Below are positions 56,801 to 64,000 of a DNA stretch of 64,000 nt, piece after piece. Each line of letters begins with the position of its first letter. Within the stretch, counting starts at the first letter, position 1. A program made the translations under genes and the position numbers. The stretch comes from Limnephilus marmoratus (lineage: Eukaryota; Arthropoda; Insecta; Trichoptera; Limnephilidae), in the NCBI GenBank assembly GCA_917880885.1, contig OU862933.1, positions 12,739,679-12,803,678 on the forward strand, in the 5' to 3' direction. Under the pieces are notes generated by a model. That model was not told the origin of the DNA and searched no databases. It saw only the letters and a list, made by a program, of their open reading frames with translations.

Positions 56801-59800
56801 ATTGAACTTTGTATAAACCACTTATATGATGCGCAAATCCGACCGGTTTCGGAACAAACGTTCCTTCGTCAGGGAAAGCTTATACTATAAGTGGAGATAA
56901 GGTGAAACCCTCTTAAGAAGTTTTCCAAGGGACCGGTAAAAACAAACTTCTTAAGCAGGAAAACCTTATATGTGGGAATAATTGGGCCAATTTTGAGACG
57001 AGGGACCGAAAAAACCAAACTTCTTAAGCCATGAAACGTCTTAACAGGGAACTTCTTAAGAGGGTTTCACTGTATAAGCTTTCCCTGACGAAGGAACGTT
57101 TGTTCCGAAACCGGTCGGATTTGCGCATCATATAAGTGGTTTATACAAAGTTCAATTATTTCATTTTTCTATAATGGATAACCACAAAGTAATAGCTACA
57201 TTCAAAAATATAAAATATACATGTTTATGAGGGCAGTTTTTTTTTTCAAAATTATTGTCTCCTTTGAGAGCTGCAAACTTGGAGCAGCGACTTTCCTTTA
57301 TTTCCAACCCAATAAAAAAATCCCATCAAGCTCTGCAAAATAGTTGTTGATGGCGTACATTTTTTTCTGATTTGTCGAATATTTCTTTCCGCCAAGCCAA
57401 TCTTTTAATTTTTAAATTCGCGTGGGGTCATGTCCCAAGAATATTATGAATGCGGAATTATTTAGTAAATGAAATCATGCTAAATGTCATATTTCTTGCA
57501 GATACTGGAAAAATAACAGATATTTCCGATGATTCCTTCCCTTGTAGTACTACAATCATTGATGTTCACCAAGATATCATTCTGGCATCAAGGAGCTCCT
57601 TAAAGCAGCCATCCCAAGTAAGGCCTACCGAATAAATACAATTTTATCTTTATGGTTTTATCGCTGTTTCTCTGTTCCATGCGGAAGCTGTGCAACGCTT
57701 GTACTTGCCATTTACTTAAGGTATGATCATTCTTTCTAGCTCGTAATTGCAAGGCTGCCAAAAGCGGGAGAAGAAAGTGCCATTGTCTGGAAGCTCCTCA
57801 GTAAAGAATCTGTTCCAGTTCCAGAAGAAATTACTTCTGCCACTGTCAAGTATATGGACCTTGTGCATGAGGATGTCAATGAACCTGTCAGTAAGTAAAA
57901 TATTATCCGTCTGATAGAATCCCCTATCTTAACCTACTTTGAGCGGGAAGGGTAGTTCTACCTTTTACGCCGGTCCTACTTGAATGCCTGGAAAGGCATT
58001 GCTGTCAAATATTTTTATATGAATATTGTACACCAATCTCTTTGTAAGGGTCCCAACTCCCAACTATATGTAAATATCTATGTTAATGTGATACAAGATG
58101 GGGTAATCTTCTTATCTCCTTGTTGTTTGCGTGGAAGAATATTTTATCAAAAGGAAACATACACTTTAGCCCTGGAGATGGGCAAATTATTCTTTTTTTT
58201 TTATGATTTGTACCAAAGTGAAAACCAATTTTTTGTAATGTAATAAAATAGATATATTTTTAAACATAAAATGTCAGTAAATGGCCCAACACTGACTTTA
58301 ACTTCTGTTTATGGCAGAGGCGGCTCTAGGGGTCCAGAAGTGGAAGGTCATTTAAAAAAATGATATTACCTCTGATACAATATCAAATTAAATATAATAA
58401 TATTCATTTGTAGGAACCTCACGAGTTTGAGAGTCAAATTCACCCACATACGTCAAATTACGTTTAATATAGTAAATTATTTCATGCGACAAGCGTAAAA
58501 TATGCGAAATCAACCAAAGTTTCTCTAACCATCTCTTTCGGATGCATGATATTCAGCATGCTCTCTCTCCCTCACGGTTCTGACCCAAACCGTCTTCAGA
58601 ATCCGAAAACTTTTACTAAAAGGGACATAGCGCCATCTCGTTTATTGTGTAGTGCGTAAAGAGACAGAAGATATGATTTAGGGGCATTTCATAATTTGAC
58701 CCAGCCAATCATAGTGCGTGGGAAAGAAAGCTTCCATTTAAGATGTTAGATGTCACTGCTTGCCGCTGCCGGCTATCTCTCGCGGTGCATTTCAAATACA
58801 TTAGAATAATACCAGTTGTTTTGATTTGCTTAATATTTCATAATAATATTATGTTTTACTGTCATCTTATAATTTTGGGAGGTTTTTGACCAATTGACCT
58901 GAGGGAAGGACCGCCACTGGTTTATGGAGTCCTATTACAAAGTGGGCTATAATTTTGGACAATACTTTTATAGGAGTGTGAAAAAATTCATTCAAATGCA
59001 CATATTATTTTCCGAGATATATCGGTTTGAAACAAATTCCATTTTCTCCGACGGGTTCCTTTGTTTTCGCCCGCCTGGAGTGTGTTAACGGACTGATATT
59101 GATCCTAAAACATCTGATGCGATTACATGCTTATTCTACCATTATTTCAATGGAAGGTTGTCTGCAGGACTAAAATTATTGATCCGTTTGACACGCCAAA
59201 TATGTGCCTAACATAGTTGAAATTTGCCACAACGAGAATAAATTATTTTCACAAGTTTCAATTTACCGGTTTCTGTGTTTCCTTGCTCTTGCAACTTGGG
59301 TCTCTTCGAGACTCAGTTTTACTCATTCTTTTTCAAAAAGGCCCTCCACAAATCCTTTAGACAAGCCTTCACACAAGACTGATGTTATTAAATTAGATTG
59401 AACTGTGTAAGTTTATTAATTTTCCGCACTCTTTGTAGAAGACTTCACGGCATTATTTATGGGGGGCCCCCAGACCAAGGGACTAAAGCAGCCACTCATT
59501 GTGTGGCCCCACGGAGGGCCCCATTCTAGTTTCGCCAACAGTTACAGCCTGGAATCTGCCCTCTACACGATGCTCGGTAAGAATTAAGAAATTTGTGCAA
59601 CTGTTTTGTGAATGTGTGAGTACAATTGAAGCAACCTGGGCGCCGACTAACCAACAGTCAAAACACAGGGCCTTTAGGTTTTTACTAGTTTCAGGCGCCA
59701 TTCGGCTCAGGGCTGGCCCTGTGTATCTAGAGTACTTTATGAAGTGATTGTATTTGTCATAAAAAAATTATGGATGCATTTTTTCAAACATATCCCTCCT

Positions 59801-62201
59801 AGTTTAAGTGCAATAATAGGCTAATAGCATTTACATTTTGCATGTGCATCATTGTACCCATGCCCAAAAAGCTTCATGTTTGGGCTCCTTTGAATTTAAT
59901 TTGTGAATTGTTCAAAAATATAATAATAATAATAAGCCTTTATTCAGACAGTAAATTACATTACATTATTTATAACACTTATCATGCATCGACTCCCTGT
60001 CTGTATGTCACTAATTGACAAAGGCCTTCTCCAACTGTCACCATTTCTCTATATCATTACCTATTCTTCTCCATGTGCTACCTGCTATGGCTTTGATGTC
60101 GTCAACCCACCATCTAAATGGTCTACCTCGTTTTCTCTTCTTGTCATTTGTGAACTAATTCATGACTAATTTTGACCATTTTTCACTTCCTCTGATTTTG
60201 TGGCCTGACCACTTCCACTTTAGCTTTTTTATTGTTTTTGTGATTTTTTTTGTCCGTGTTTGTTTCTTAATAGTTTCGATTTTTATTCATACCTACCTTA
60301 TTGAGGTAAAACTTCAACACGCAAAAATAGTTAATTATAATAAATTCTGAATGTGACTTTTGATAAAGTGTATATTTTTTTAACCTTATTTGAAAACTCT
60401 TAGCATGAAAGTTCTGGCAGTGATTCAATAATTTGTGCTATTATTAACCACATCAGGCGAATTGTTTTAAAAAAATATTTTTATTTTTTAATAATTTTAT
60501 TTTAGGTCGTTGATTTAATCCTTGGTGTTTATATCACGCTCAATAACGGACAGTTCGAAATGGTTTTTTTTTTCACGTATTTGTGTAATCGCTCAGGAAG
60601 TGTTTTTTTTCCCATTATTTCTACATGCATTTCAAAATTAATTTTAACATAATTTCTAAACATGGTAAGATGCAAGAAAAGAAACAAGTATGTAATGTAA
60701 AAGTAAGTGAAAAATAAATATATGTACAAATATAAGCCAAAAGTAAGTATGTAATGTGAACCCACCAAGGCACTGCCTACAATATATATAACCAAAATTG
60801 CTAAATTTCTTCAACAAGTAAACAGCCTTCCCTTATATATTGAAACAAAGTATGTCTTTTTCTATCCAGTTATACTAAACTTTCACATTCATAGCGAATA
60901 GGCTAATATATTTGATAATTTTTTGTTGTTGATTATTTTTCACACATCTTGCATACCTTTTGCTAGGTTTCGCAATGGTTCAAATAAATTTCCGAGGATC
61001 GACGGGCGCTGGTCAAACAAGCGTGGAATATCTCGCCTCGAGGGTTGGAGACGTGGACGTGCGGGACTGCATTCTCGCCACGGACAAAGCCGTCGAACAG
61101 TTCTCCATAGACAAAGACAGATGCGTCCTGATTGGGCGGTCCCACGGCGGTTTCCTTGTCGCCCACCTCAGCGGGCAGTTTCCGGACAAGTACTCGGCCG
61201 TTGTCGCTGGCAACCCCGTCTCGGATGTTGCCTCCATGTTTAACTCTAGCGATATCCCTGATTGGTAAGCACTTGTATTCTGAAAAAGGGGTCATTTGTT
61301 ACAAATATTTTAAAAGGTTACCCAATGGGAACATTTAAAAAAATTATTTACGGGGGTGTTCAAGTATTACGTAACGCAATTTTTGAAGATTTTTGACCCT
61401 CCCTCCCCCCATGTAACGCGCCATAACGTTTTTCAACATAAACGAAAAGGATTGCCAACTTGGAAGATTTCAATTCCCTAGTTTTTTATTTAAATAATAA
61501 AAACATGTTACGTAATGCATTGTTCGAACCCCCCTCCCGCCCCGGTAACGCACAGTCACGTTTTACAAGAACCCCCCAAAGTGAGTGAGGATGATTTGAC
61601 CAGCCCGGTAGATCTGTAGTATTAGTTATAACTGTAGTACACTTAATTCTTGTTTTACGTGAAATAATATATATTCCACAGAACACCATGTTAAAAATAC
61701 TGTGTAAAAAATGCATTGTGTGAAAAAATGAATAGCATTACTTTTCATTCCTTCAATATTATTGGGTGGATTCGAATTTATTTTAATAATTGGATTTTAC
61801 CATTTCGCTTTGTTGACCGTGAAAAAATCGTAAAAATCGCATAACACAATTGACTCTATATTTTATATCTTAACAGAATTGAATTACTATTTTAATTCTT
61901 TCAATTCAGGTTTTTCAATATTACAAGTTAACTACCGCGGCTCTACCGGCCATGGTCAAGACAACCTGTTGAGTTTGCCGGGGAATATCGGCGTGAACGA
62001 TGCCAGAGATTGTATGCTCGCTATGACTACCCTGATGAATGAAAAACAGCCTTCCAAAGTAGTTGCCTACGGGAAGTCTCACGGGGGATACCTCGTAACG
62101 TTGCTGGTGGGACTGCACCCAGAAGTGTTTTCTGCGGCTGTTGCTAAAAATCCTGTGACTGAACTCGTGTCGAAGTATAACACTACCGATATACCAGACT
62201 C
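44862..62201 (+). CDS. APEH: acylaminoacyl-peptidase (APEH), 3' partial, with duplicated catalytic exon
   Basis: APEH is a cytosolic serine peptidase of the prolyl oligopeptidase family that removes N-acylated residues from short peptides. Twelve exons join in phase: 44862-44873, 45431-45642, 48102-48268, 51040-51188, 51543-51680, 52328-52457, 56065-56210, 56574-56751, 57502-57617, 57740-57890, 59439-59576, then either 60967-61264 or 61910-62201. To the end of the first catalytic exon this is 1835 nt (611 codons plus 2 nt). Human APEH has 732 residues, so roughly 115 C-terminal residues, with the catalytic Asp and His, lie past the window. Matches to the family include LLYVAEKK (exon 4), EWGEQLVGK (exon 5), LGLIFCTNR (exon 6), HGGPHSSF (exon 11, oxyanion region) and a serine in G-R/K-S-H-G. 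The start gives MSSQVDKVVS; exon 1 is only four codons and rests on its donor and phase. Confidence 0.95.
45431..45642 (+). CDS. APEH: APEH exon 2
   Basis: The acceptor atttttag precedes GTA; the exon ends TCT-GA before GTGAGT. It encodes VDKVVSIFRTLAQIPALTSA and WSQRILERNKPTKICITQTL, matching the N-terminal part of APEH. Confidence 0.88.
46005..47300 (+). mobile_element. PIF/Harbinger-like element with MADF-like fragment
   Basis: The left end has GAAACATACTTGCGTGTC-ATGGCGTGTTGTG and the right end CACAACACGCCACGACACCC-AAGTAAGG, inverted. At 46204-46320 the plus strand reads MTDELIELVRQ (stop), CKEFKDHLIRNAAWEEIAEI, like a MADF domain of the kind carried by Harbinger elements. It lies in APEH intron 2. 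Confidence 0.55.
47330..47890 (-). pseudogene. RTE-type LINE RT C-terminus, frameshifted
   Basis: Minus strand: LLIKTYVWSILMYGCETWCL, YRRLLGISWRDHITNEEVLQ, RARWIGHVMRQEGLLHAIME, then in another frame RPRREYLEDLL and AQDREEWKRRIEEIAANQSQ. This is a standard RTE-clade tail, inserted antisense in APEH intron 2. Confidence 0.8.
48102..48268 (+). CDS. APEH: APEH exon 3
   Basis: The acceptor gatttcag precedes A-ATC; the exon ends GAT-A before GTAAGT. It encodes IISAISMQENLRAIVKEQ, KKQYLEIWKYRHLQHCIDL and EIHGDVYAD, corresponding to the family block around FLEVW and HGPVYEDD. Confidence 0.9.
48515..48650 (-). mobile_element. foldback-family copy, single arm
   Basis: GATTTTCACGGCCAAAAGTA, GGGGTGTTATGCCGTGTTGC, AACGTTTCGGACAGCG and CATCATCAGGGCAG match one arm of 9940-10145; the other arm is absent. 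Confidence 0.6.
49410..49495. repeat. foldback-family derivative, small palindrome
   Basis: ATGATTTATTTTTGGAGTA and TACTCCAAAAATAAATCATG form a hairpin around GCGCAGCATGGCA; the outer phrase ATTTCACGGCGAAAAGTATT ties it to the foldback family. Confidence 0.6.
50222..50965. repeat. 27-bp minisatellite, about 27 units, in APEH intron 3
   Basis: The unit is GGTTAATTGAAGTCAGTAAC + AAGAGGT (27 bp), with variants GGTTAATTAAAGTTAGTAAC, GTTTAATTGAAGTCAGTGAC and GCTTAATTGGAGTCAGTAAC. The same variant series occurs near 50270 and again 351 bp (13 units) later, so the array has doubled. Since 27 is divisible by 3, both strands stay open, encoding RWLIEVSNK or LLLLTSINH repeats; these are not genes. Confidence 0.92.
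51040..51188 (+). CDS. APEH: APEH exon 4
   Basis: The acceptor atttcag precedes CT-GAG, and AAG precedes GTTTTT. It encodes EFGVLNWDKEEKRLLYVAEK followed by a Lys-rich stretch. LLYVAEKK is a strong APEH match. It lies about 75 bp after a 27-bp minisatellite. Confidence 0.93.
51543..51680 (+). CDS. APEH: APEH exon 5
   Basis: The acceptor tatttaag precedes GGT; CAA precedes GTGAGT. It encodes GNEYAYKQEWGEQLVGKHLS and ETFTVVDWLSPSWCPGQ, matching the first propeller blades. Confidence 0.92.
52016..52280 (+). repeat. SINE body copy
   Basis: Matches the SINE body: GTGTTCCAAAGTGATAGATA, CTCTCAGTATCGCCCTGGTA and TTTGGTGACCAGATCTGAAT. Sits just before APEH exon 6. Confidence 0.6.
52328..52457 (+). 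CDS. APEH: APEH exon 6
   Basis: The acceptor cttgtag precedes GTG; the exon ends ATC-A before GTGAGT. It encodes VLWSPDSESIVGVALETEPR and RLGLIFCTNRPGYIFSTTLD. The RLGxxFCTNR block is highly characteristic. Confidence 0.94.
53455..53620 (+). pseudogene. LINE RT fragment (first part)
   Basis: Reads LRVTVDNNLIWDTQINKTCK and RLRAIVGRLCKLKCFVPVNI, typical of the RT thumb region (LGVxIDNxLxWxxHI). The continuation appears at 54610 after about 1 kb of other DNA. Confidence 0.55.
54610..55320 (+). pseudogene. LINE RT fragment (second part) with ATT tail
   Basis: Reads LAESTLRYGLTTWGHACKTN and LNHLQSVQNSMVKLLF, the next RT segment after 53620, then decays. A CTCAGCACCC-TTGAGGTGAT phrase and ATTATTATTATTA at 55308-55320 mark the 3' end. 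Confidence 0.6.
55565..55790. repeat. dispersed repeat shared with 23650-23750 and 25400-25485
   Basis: GAAGTGAAAACTTCTTTAGC, GATGAAACG, AAAAAGAGxCAAACA and TCTTGTCTACTTTAGTTTTC are shared. At 23743 a hAT element has inserted into the same family. Confidence 0.5.
55857..56005 (+). repeat. diverged SINE body copy
   Basis: CACCATTCAGAAATGAAACA, TTGCTTGATTTGGCTTTAGC and GACCAGATC follow the SINE body order with many changes. Confidence 0.4.
56065..56210 (+). CDS. APEH: APEH exon 7
   Basis: The acceptor ttttccag precedes CC-AAA; ACC precedes GTAAGT. It encodes SPRFSSNGDFLVWLQRPVGG and HHACHQIVKTAWPL, matching the propeller section SPRLSPD...P..HHQC. It is separated from exon 6 by a 3.6-kb intron holding SINE and LINE fragments. 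Confidence 0.9.
56574..56751 (+). CDS. APEH: APEH exon 8
   Basis: The acceptor tttatag precedes CCG; the exon ends ATT-G before GTAGGT. It encodes GGKSFTGVYALGFSKRCFS, SDGKRLLFSTPQKTEVRSYV and VDI. A foldback element starts 35 bp into the following intron. Confidence 0.9.
56786..57172. mobile_element. foldback element with hammerhead-like core
   Basis: Arms of about 100 bp (56786-56889 and 57070-57172) are near-perfect inverted copies. The right arm reads CCCTGACGAAGGAACGTTTG then TTCCGAAACCGG. The spacer has four TTCTTAAG blocks. It lies 35 bp past the exon 8 donor of APEH. Confidence 0.75.
57502..57617 (+). CDS. APEH: APEH exon 9
   Basis: The acceptor ttcttgcag precedes AT-ACT; CAA precedes GTAAGG. 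It encodes DTGKITDISDDSFPCSTTII and DVHQDIILASRSSLKQPSQ. Confidence 0.88.
57740..57890 (+). CDS. APEH: APEH exon 10
   Basis: The acceptor ttctttctag precedes CTC; the exon ends GTC-A before GTAAGT. It encodes LVIARLPKAGEESAIVWKLL and a linker to the hydrolase domain (KYMDLVHEDVNEPV). Confidence 0.88.
57891..58314. other. APEH intron 10, proximal part
   Basis: No repeat or coding signal recognised apart from the hAT element that follows. Confidence 0.4.
58315..58919. mobile_element. 605-bp hAT-type MITE
   Basis: Ends CAGAGGCGGCTCTAGGG and AGGGAAGGACCGCCACTG with a perfect 8-bp duplication GTTTATGG (58307-58314, 58920-58927). Confidence 0.85.
59439..59576 (+). CDS. APEH: APEH exon 11 (oxyanion-hole HGGP)
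   Basis: The acceptor ctttgtag precedes AA-GAC; the exon ends CTC-G before GTAAGA. It encodes QPLIVWPHGGPHSSFANSYS and ESALYTML. HGGPHSSF is the conserved loop before the catalytic serine exon. The exon's final G needs GT from the next exon to complete Gly, which both duplicate exons supply. Confidence 0.94.
59930..60245 (-). pseudogene. RTE-like LINE C-terminus with (TTA)n tail
   Basis: Minus strand: KWKWSGHKIRGSEKWSKLVM, then stop, KKRKRGRPFRWWVDDIKAIA and GSTWRRIGNDIEKW stop QLEKAFVN. The ATAATAATAATAA run at 59921-59934 is the tail. Two in-frame stops; dead copy in APEH intron 11. Confidence 0.7.
60967..61264 (+). CDS. APEH: APEH exon 12a, divergent catalytic-serine exon
   Basis: The acceptor ttttgctag precedes GT-TTC; the exon ends GAT-TG before GTAAGC (298 nt). 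It encodes GFAMVQINFRGSTGAGQTSV, RCVLIGRSHGGFLVAHLSGQ, AVVAGNPVSDVASMFNSSDI and PDW. The catalytic Ser is in GRSHGG. The loop SLPGN found in most family members is replaced by YLASR. It is about 45% identical to exon 12b by eye and visibly richer in G and C. It has the same start and end phases as 12b. Confidence 0.92.
61345..61572. mobile_element. MITE in the intron between APEH exons 12a and 12b
   Basis: CGGGGGTGTTCAAGTATTAC/GTAACGC on the left and CGGTAACGC...GAACCCCCC on the right are imperfect inverted ends; an internal ATGTAACGCG and ATGTTACGTAATGC recur. Resembles a common insect MITE with TTACGTAA motifs. Confidence 0.45.
61910..62201 (+). CDS. APEH: APEH exon 12b, canonical-like catalytic-serine exon
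   Basis: The acceptor caattcag precedes GT-TTT; the exon ends GAC-TC before GTAAGT (292 nt). It encodes GFSILQVNYRGSTGHGQDNL, LSLPGNIGVNDARDCMLA, VVAYGKSHGGYLVTLLVG and KNPVTELVSKYNTTDIPDS. The catalytic Ser is in GKSHGG. RGSTGxGQDxxLSLPGN closely matches the usual animal APEH sequence, so this version appears the more conserved. Splicing 12a to 12b would give TGG-TTT-TTC and reach a TAA within a few codons. Confidence 0.92.
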
Positions 62202-62689
62202 GTAAGTTGGGTAGATTGAGAACTTATAAAATAATTAACTGTAAAAGTTAGAACTAATCCTGGAATTAAAATGTTGAGGGCTCAACAATGATAACTTCTC
62301 ATGCATATCAAATTTTGATTCCATCATCCCCTGTACATACTTACATAATATATCGATCCTCCAGTTGATTAGTAAGACGTCTCCAAATATTTACTAAGTT
62401 TTGAGATAATGAGGAAAGCAATATTCTAATGCTTACCATAAATCTAATGTTATTTACATGTGTCTGCGTTTTACTTATTAAATATGCTATAAAATGACAA
62501 CGGAAGGCATACCAGTTCAGTACATTAGTATGACATTTTGAAATATCCTACTAGAGACCCAGAAAACATCGACATTTTGTTTAATTCAGTTCAAGTTTTT
62601 CTATTTTATAATTGATTTGTTGGTGATTACGAGTAATCTTTAGTATTGTAGCAGATACAGGGTACATTATTACTAGGGCCGGTCGATAA

Positions 62690-63190
62690 GTATATAGTCA
62701 ATAAGTAGGGCCAGTCAGGTCCAAAAAAATGAACCCATTTTTCGTCTCCGGTCACAATTTTTTCCAGAAACTAAGAGCTGCAAGTGTTGTGAGGCCATTG
62801 TTTTTCTTGTTTTTTTTATTCTGGCTGGTTAAGTTTCTTGGTACCCACCTTGCAAAACTTTTGTTGAAAAATCAGTTGCCGAATAATCGTCATCACACTG
62901 CCTTTACTGAAGGACAGAATGCGACATCTGTAGTTATCTGGGGTCACCACGAATTGCAGTCACTGCAATCAACGGCCTGCGCAGTTCCGCTTTTCCTCAG
63001 CCAGCAGTGTTTGTCCTTCAGCTTCGTTATATTAACGAACCCATTGTCTAGCAGTGCTGATGTTTACTGTTGCATCATGGTACACATTTTCAGTCTTTCA
63101 TGAATGTGAATTTTTGCGTTTCACCTTCTACAGTCAAGAATCAACCACAGAACGCTATCTATTACAAACATCAATGTCGGCCATTTTGCA
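62690..63190 (-). pseudogene. mariner transposase remnant
   Basis: Minus strand in shifting frames: NVYHDATVNISTARQWVR, AEGQTLLAEEKRN, SFARWVPRNLTSQNKK and FLEKIVTGDEKWVHFFGPD. VTGDE carries the first catalytic Asp of mariner transposases. Several frameshifts and stops. Confidence 0.65.
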
Positions 63191-63199
63191 AGCGACTGC

Positions 63200-64000
63200 A
63201 GTGCTGCCACCTGTTGACGCAAAAAGTTACTACTACAGCAGATTGTAGAAGAAGGTTTGCGGAATAGCACCAAATTCAAAATTTTCACTTAACCTCTCAG
63301 AAAATCGCCAATATGCACTTTTAATGTCTTTAACGAAATGACATTTTACGAAAACTTTGTGTTATTACCGCTTCACAATTAAAGCCCTATAAATGAAACA
63401 TTTCTGAACGTAGCCGAATAGTAAAAACTGTTTTTAGACAGGTTACAAAATAAGCTTTCGAATTATTATATTACAAATAGATATTAATATTTGTAAATAT
63501 TAAAATTTAGAATGCAAACATTAAAAAAATGTGAAAATGACTCATGTGATGTTTTTATGTGAAAACGGTACTAAAATCACAGATTATGTAAACAACAATA
63601 CTTATTCTATTGTATAAATGTGTAATAAACACTTTTGTCACCTCACTTTTTTATCATTTCACGTAAAAATATTTAATAAAAATTAACAATGTCGGGCGCG
63701 GTCGACCCGCCCGTAGGAAATTTGGCAGGATAAATTATGTGTCAGACTGCGCGTCTGATAGAATATTCTTTTTATGTATTTCTATGGACAACTTGAATAG
63801 AGATGTGCAGCATGATTCACTATCGACCTTTCACTTTTTATTTTAGGGATGTAACTAAAACAATAACGGAGTTGGAATGATTTCTATGGAGACAAACGCG
63901 CTGACGTATAAACATGCTTATTGTACTTGACTGCTGTCGTATTTTTAACGCATATATCTGCTTAAGTTGCGGAGGGGTTTTAACTAACATTACTTATTAA
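63200..64000. other. right edge of window, nothing recognised
   Basis: AT-rich; presumably intronic to APEH because the remaining APEH exons are not found before the end. A short GC-rich patch lies at 63695-63715. Confidence 0.4.

Noticed and set aside
60923..61295. Several open frames on both strands over APEH exon 12a
   Set aside because: They are shadows of the GC-rich coding exon; only the frame with GRSHGG agrees with splice phases and the family.

Overview
This window looks like AT-rich, intron-rich insect nuclear DNA. Genes have short exons with GT-AG introns, poly-T/poly-A tracts, and a heavy load of hAT, PIF/Harbinger, mariner, Helitron-like and non-LTR elements plus tRNA-derived SINEs. 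The repeat mix suggests a hemipteroid insect, but the sequence alone does not prove the order.

Three host protein-coding loci can be supported. Two are on the minus strand: tandem paralogues of an MBOAT7-type lysophospholipid acyltransferase, copy A (exons between 5618 and 12664) and copy B (15024 to 23111). They share a seven-exon structure with identical splice phases, so they arose by local duplication. Copy B is intact (486 codons). Copy A has good splice sites and open frames in exons 2 to 7, but exon 1 has an in-frame TAA at codon 37. It is therefore either recently inactivated, started further downstream, or affected by an assembly error.

The third locus, on the plus strand, is acylaminoacyl-peptidase (APEH), an oligopeptide hydrolase of the prolyl oligopeptidase family. 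It starts at 44862 and runs off the right end. Twelve exons are joined in phase through the catalytic-serine exon. That exon is present twice in tandem (60967-61264 and 61910-62201). Both versions carry the catalytic serine and have the same entry and exit phase, and including both would shift the frame to a stop. This predicts mutually exclusive splicing that swaps the catalytic core of the enzyme, and it is the most interesting signal in the window. The exons encoding the catalytic Asp and His are not in the window.

The 21.7 kb between MBOAT7 copy B and APEH (23112-44861), and most introns, consist of transposable elements. Many are complete, with exact 8-bp target duplications, and several are nested. 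Others include degraded LINE reverse transcriptase C-termini, two mariner remnants, a Harbinger-like element with a MADF-like fragment, two broken members of multicopy gene families of unknown function, an approximately 890-bp foldback palindrome, dispersed foldbacks with a hammerhead-ribozyme-like core, and a 27-bp minisatellite open in one frame on both strands.
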